The notes under the pieces: generated by a model
The model's database searches: none
Seen by the model: only the letters and a program-made list of their open reading frames with translations
What the model was told of the DNA's origin: nothing
Source of the DNA: Tethya wilhelma
Taxonomy: Eukaryota > Porifera > Demospongiae > Tethyida > Tethyidae
Assembly (NCBI GenBank): GCA_964030475.1
Contig: CAXIPT010000001.1
Location: forward strand, 786,229-850,228
DNA: 64,000 nucleotides
Reading direction: 5' to 3'
In this document: positions 60,601 through 64,000 of the stretch, piece by piece
How positions within the stretch are numbered: the first letter of the stretch is position 1
How the letters are laid out: each line of letters opens with the position of its first letter
Made by a program: the position numbers and the translations under genes

Positions 60601-61596
60601 TCTCAATCAACCCAGATAAAGCCTCGATCGCTTTGCTTGGAATAATCAATTTTGTCAAACGTAGTTTAAATGCAGGTCTGCCAATATACAGTTTGGTATG
60701 ATAATAATTATGTACGATTGTGTGAGGCTGAATTCAAATGACTTACCCTGCAAGAGATGAATGATGCTATATATGGTGTGACCAACATCATTTCCAACAT
60801 GATACCCAACCAATTGAGGTGTACTGCGATCTTTGATGTGGAAGACAGCTGCTCCTGGTAACAGAGAATTCCCTGAAGAGGCAGGTTCCACAACTGTGTA
60901 TGTGAACTCTTTCATGCTCACACAGCTGTCTATCTCATCTTGAAGAGAGGGTTTGGAATCACTCAGCACTGGTTTACATCTGTGGCGACAATTACTGATT
61001 GAGCATTTCTGCTTTTGCAGGTCAGCATCTGTTGCACCAATGAGAGCTAATTGGTCTGGGTTATTGAGTGCGTTGAGGATATCTCGCTGCCAGTCACAAG
61101 GCTTGCTGTCACAGGGAATGGTGAGTGGTTGAGCAATCATCGATATCATTTCACCATCAATGGCTTGCTTCTTGAGAAAGAGAAGGGTGAAATCCAAGCT
61201 CATTTGGCATTTGCTCTTAGTGTGTGGCTTGCGCAGGAGGTTATCTTGATCTCCTGGGTCAATCTTTATTATTATCAAACTGTTTTCACTGCAACACGAC
61301 ACACAGCCACTGACAAGATCTTCTAATTTGTGCACCTTGCCATTGAGATGGAATTCCACACCTGAAATAAACTTGCTGCTAGGGATGACACTGTGGCACG
61401 TCCAGATGGCCCAGGTGGTCTCCAATTTCCCAGCCTTTTTTAGGCCAGGGAGTAAACGTGCAAGTTCCTCTGGAGCCACATCTCTACCTTCAGCGGACGT
61501 GAACTTGAACAAGATGGCATTTCCTAAGGTTTCCTTTTTCGAGTCATCGCCAGTCTTCTTTGTGAATACGCCACAGCAATCCTTTGGAACGTCCAT
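57218..61596 (-). CDS. Unrecognised 550-aa protein, seven exons
   Basis: Exons 60747-61596, 59735-59846, 58730-58746 (17-nt micro-exon, tentative), 58453-58548, 58046-58198, 57636-57860 and 57218-57417 give one frame of 550 residues plus stop. Without the micro-exon the frame breaks, and it has a clean GTGAGT donor but only a fair acceptor. The N-terminal part (MDVPKDCCGVFTKKTGDDSK, then GVEFHLNGKVHKLEDLVSGC) is mixed alpha/beta and Cys-rich (CSISNCRHRCKPVL). The C-terminal part is helical (LSYLLELLYKLLETT, AFAEGLKECVKKLLNKLTGE) with a CTVCGSFK pair near the end. There is no signal peptide or membrane segment. No family is recognised. Introns hold a MITE (60073-60484) and a GATTTC-rich element (58801-59694). 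Confidence 0.65.
57476..57614. repeat. CA microsatellite with 42-N gap
   Basis: (CA)n interrupted by N at 57491-57532, in an intron of the unrecognised gene. Confidence 0.95.
58801..59694. mobile_element. Inverted-repeat-bounded element filled with GATTTC motifs
   Basis: CGAGGGGCCCGCAACG at 58801-58816 is exactly mirrored at 59679-59694. Inside, degenerate GATTTC/GATTTCAGTTT units are packed at 58850-59040 and again at 59585-59660. There is no coding capacity, and it is intronic in the unrecognised gene. The class is unknown. Confidence 0.6.
60073..60484. mobile_element. MITE, GGAATGGGCAGTGCGG family (complete copy 2)
   Basis: Perfect-looking terminal repeats of about 110 bp: ACAAGTAGTAAAAATTTCAA...CTCAATTTCGGCACATGAC, mirrored on the right and ending TTACTACTTGT. 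The interior of about 190 bp is AT-rich. It lies in an intron. Confidence 0.9.
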
Positions 61597-61786
61597 ATTT
61601 TCAAGCGTGCACCGTCCGATATAATATATATATAGTTTAACTTATCGTGAAAAGAGTCGCTCAGCACTGAATTAGCTGATGTTATAATACCACAGGAAGT
61701 AAAAGGCATGCTGGAGGTGTGGCAGTTTGTTTATTAAACATTCAAAAAACACACAACAACTAGCAATGAGAGATGATATAAATTGG
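61597..61786. other. Short spacer between same-strand genes
   Basis: Only 190 bp separate the RING gene stop (61787) from the next start codon (61596), so promoter and 3' end must be compact. Confidence 0.6.
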
Positions 61787-63984
61787 CTAAAACCCTAAGA
61801 AGTCTGCCACCTCAGCGACCTCTCTCTTCCTAGCCTCCTGATGTGCCCATCTGTCCTCAGCCAGCTTAGGGTGAACATTCCACTTGTCATGAAAGATTCT
61901 CTGATTGCAAGTTGGACACTTCTTTCCACCTGTGAAGAAAAACACAATAGTTACACACTTATAAGTAACAGTATTTACAATCAACCAAAATTTTTGAATA
62001 TTAATTTTGTACTGAAGAATGCTGATCTGCAATCTATAGAGTGGTTGCAGGTACATCACTTCCATGTGGCAAAATGTACAGAGCAATAGGGAAAAATGGG
62101 CAGCTGTCATTCACTTTCGCGTGGCAAAAATAACTATTTTTAATAATATCACTTCGAAAATACTTCCGGGTTTGATGACGTCACTTACAACCACTCTATT
62201 AGCAAGGATAAGAGTACTGCATTTTTGTTGTTTGCAATCAAATCATGCACTTGTTCTAATGGCCCACCAATAGCTAATTCTGATGGATCCACAAGGCTAA
62301 TGTCAAATTACAAAGGAATGGATTCAGCTTACTAATTAGGTTTAATTACCCCAGAGGAGCCAGTCATCTGACCAACCTGAAAATGGTGGTGTCTTCATGT
62401 AAACCTCTAAACAGCTGTGGTGGTACATGTGTCCACAATACACTCTGTACACAAACTTAGGGTCTGTTTCAACCTTGATGACATGCTGAGGGAGAGAAAA
62501 GAACAGCCATTAACTCAACTATACCACCCCAGAATGCATTTGTATCAGGAGCACCACACTCTGAAATTCAGGGTAGAACAAAAATAAATAATAAGTAGTG
62601 AAAGCTACATTGGAGTAGACTTAACTCATAACTAGGTTCATCAACTCAAAAAAGAATAAATATTCAGTCAGATGTTAGATATAGTCGTAGGCAAACAAAA
62701 CCCAACCATCTATAGACTGCACCGCTGAAAATGGTATCAAAAGTTAAAAGAAAAATGCTCACTGAGTGTATGAATCTAGCCATCCAAAGTCCAGCCTAAG
62801 ATAGACAAAGTGGTCATAAAAGCTTGGGTAGAGTTACAGATCTTAGCCAGAAATGGCTAGCCATTTTGGTTTTGAAATGTTACGGCCCATATTTATGATC
62901 AACAAATTCTTTTGTATAAAAATGCTTTGTTTGATGTATACATAAAACAATGTGTCCTACTCTATGACTGAATGTAGTGCATAGGGAGCAGGAGCTTATG
63001 AGCGTTATGAAGAAACACGCTCATAACATAATGACTACCAAAAATAAAGCACATTAAATGTGGGGGTTGTCTTCTCCATGGAAACTGGTGGCCATTCTTG
63101 CAGCAACAAAGTCTTCTCAAAGAAAGAGGGGATAATGAGGATGGTTAGCTGTTATTATTGCTATGCAAACACACACCTGCACAACACTCATGATTTGAGA
63201 GAAGTTCTAGAAATATCAAAGCAATACAGGGATCTGCCCTGGGTATCTCCCAAAATTATGGGAGTAGCCCTAGCCCTTACCTCGGGCTCCTCAGGAAGTG
63301 CTGTCTCTCCACACAGGGGGCATCTCTCTAGGGGGTAGGTGCGAAGACTGTCAGAAACAACATAGCTGGTGACCAGCTTCAATGAGGGCTTGGGTTCAAA
63401 GGGCGGATCACTGCATCAGAGAAGAGTGAGGTGGTTAAAGATAAAATTAATAGATGATGACACGCACACAAAGAAGAGACAATTAAGGTGTTATTATTAG
63501 AGGCTCTAGTTAAGCTGTCAACAGAGATAAAGGTAACCTCAGATCAGCTCTGGTGTGTCACTCCTGTCTGTACATGGCTCACCTTGGCCTCCTCCTCAAT
63601 GGTGGCTGGACACACTGTCTTGAGAGCTCTGCCACATGACCCATGATCACTTGCACCAGGTCACTGGGGAGATTAGACCCCTTCATCTCAAAACTATACA
63701 TGAACGCATTAGAGTGAGTGTGCCATCAGAGCATGTAGGTGGTGTGTTGCACTAACAGTGAGGTCTACTTACATGATGTGTTTTGAAGGGTACTCATTTG
63801 GAATTGAGCACACAAAGTCAACAAAATACCTGAAGTATGGGTGTGGGCGTGTTGATGAGATAAGGGGAACACAGGTTAACACATAGATATTAGAGACTAC
63901 GTACCCGGGATTGGAAACGCCCATATGCTCTAATGTAAATTTCACGAACCGCGCGTGTTGCACTTTTGGGCATTTTTTGGGCAT
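61787..63984 (-). CDS. RING-finger protein with RWD-like N-terminus (probable E3 ubiquitin ligase)
   Basis: Six exons (63905-63984, 63773-63829, 63583-63693, 63281-63410, 62377-62485, 61787-61929) encode 209 residues. The first part (FVDFVCSIPNEYPSKHIIFE, then a helix) resembles an RWD domain with its YP motif. RWD domains bind E2 or substrate in several E3s. The second part holds a RING: RCPLCGE, then a 22-residue loop, VYCGHMYHHSCLEVYM and GGKKCPTCNQRI, giving C-C-C-H-H-C-C-C type ligands. The C-terminus is a charged helix (WAHQEARKREVAEVADFLGF). The start ATG at 63984 is 16 bp from the window edge and preceded by another in a different frame, so a longer upstream exon is possible. Ubiquitin ligase activity is inferred from the RING. 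Confidence 0.75.
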
Positions 63985-64000
63985 TTTTAGGCAGCTGCCA

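Noticed and set aside
61328..61624. Plus-strand ORF of 98 residues
   Set aside because: It is antisense to the first exon of the unrecognised gene, whose frame continues across introns.
1..64000. tRNA or rRNA genes
   Set aside because: No convincing tRNA cloverleaf boxes or rRNA sequence was noticed on reading; a tRNAscan or Rfam search was not possible.

Overview
This window is animal genomic DNA, most likely from an early-branching metazoan, and a demosponge of the Amphimedon type fits best. That organism call is an inference from compact genes, many 55-300 bp GT-AG introns, AT-rich spacers packed with MITEs, a Death-NACHT-LRR receptor, FoxN, senataxin, sialate O-acetylesterase and a TAB1-like phosphatase. 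Nothing prokaryotic is visible. Gene models were built by hand, joining ORF blocks at GT/AG sites and checking reading-frame phase at every junction.

Layout. (1) 1-12200, minus strand: one continuous set of phase-compatible exons encodes a TAB1-like PP2C domain, then a Kelch propeller, ankyrin repeats and a Roc GTPase/COR region that leaves the left edge. (2) 12201-12478: short head-to-head promoter. (3) 12479-27125: senataxin (SETX). Its first four exons are on the plus strand and the rest is on the minus strand in a block that appears to be inverted by the assembly. Undoing the inversion and merging two unmerged contig overlaps gives a 2562-aa frame. (4) 27246-29563: a second, slightly diverged copy of 1024-3110. 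It carries a 37-nt exon that the first copy lacks. (5) 30384-32859: sialate O-acetylesterase copy 1, cut at a contig end. (6) 33711-34149: a four-exon gene for an 83-aa Lys-rich protein. (7) 34150-44760: transposon graveyard with MITEs, a CACTA-like element, a hAT-like element, a MULE/FLYWCH relic and a 5'-truncated piggyBac. (8) 44902-49017: Death-NACHT-LRR NLR, 3' end missing. (9) 49405-51695: sialate O-acetylesterase copy 2, complete. (10) 52070-54050: secreted M35-like protein with a degraded zinc site. (11) 54562-56472: FoxN-like forkhead factor. (12) 57218-61596, minus: unrecognised 550-aa gene. (13) 61787-63984, minus: RING-finger protein with an RWD-like N-terminus.

Functional themes: innate-immune signalling (TAB1-like/ROCO fusion, NLR), RNA/DNA helicase biology (SETX), and secreted hydrolases (two SIAE copies, M35 relative). 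These neighbours do not form an operon. Single N characters at 14718, 17038, 23073, 27245, 29564, 32860, 43253 and 49018 behave as contig joins, several of them inside repeats, so order and orientation across them should not be trusted.
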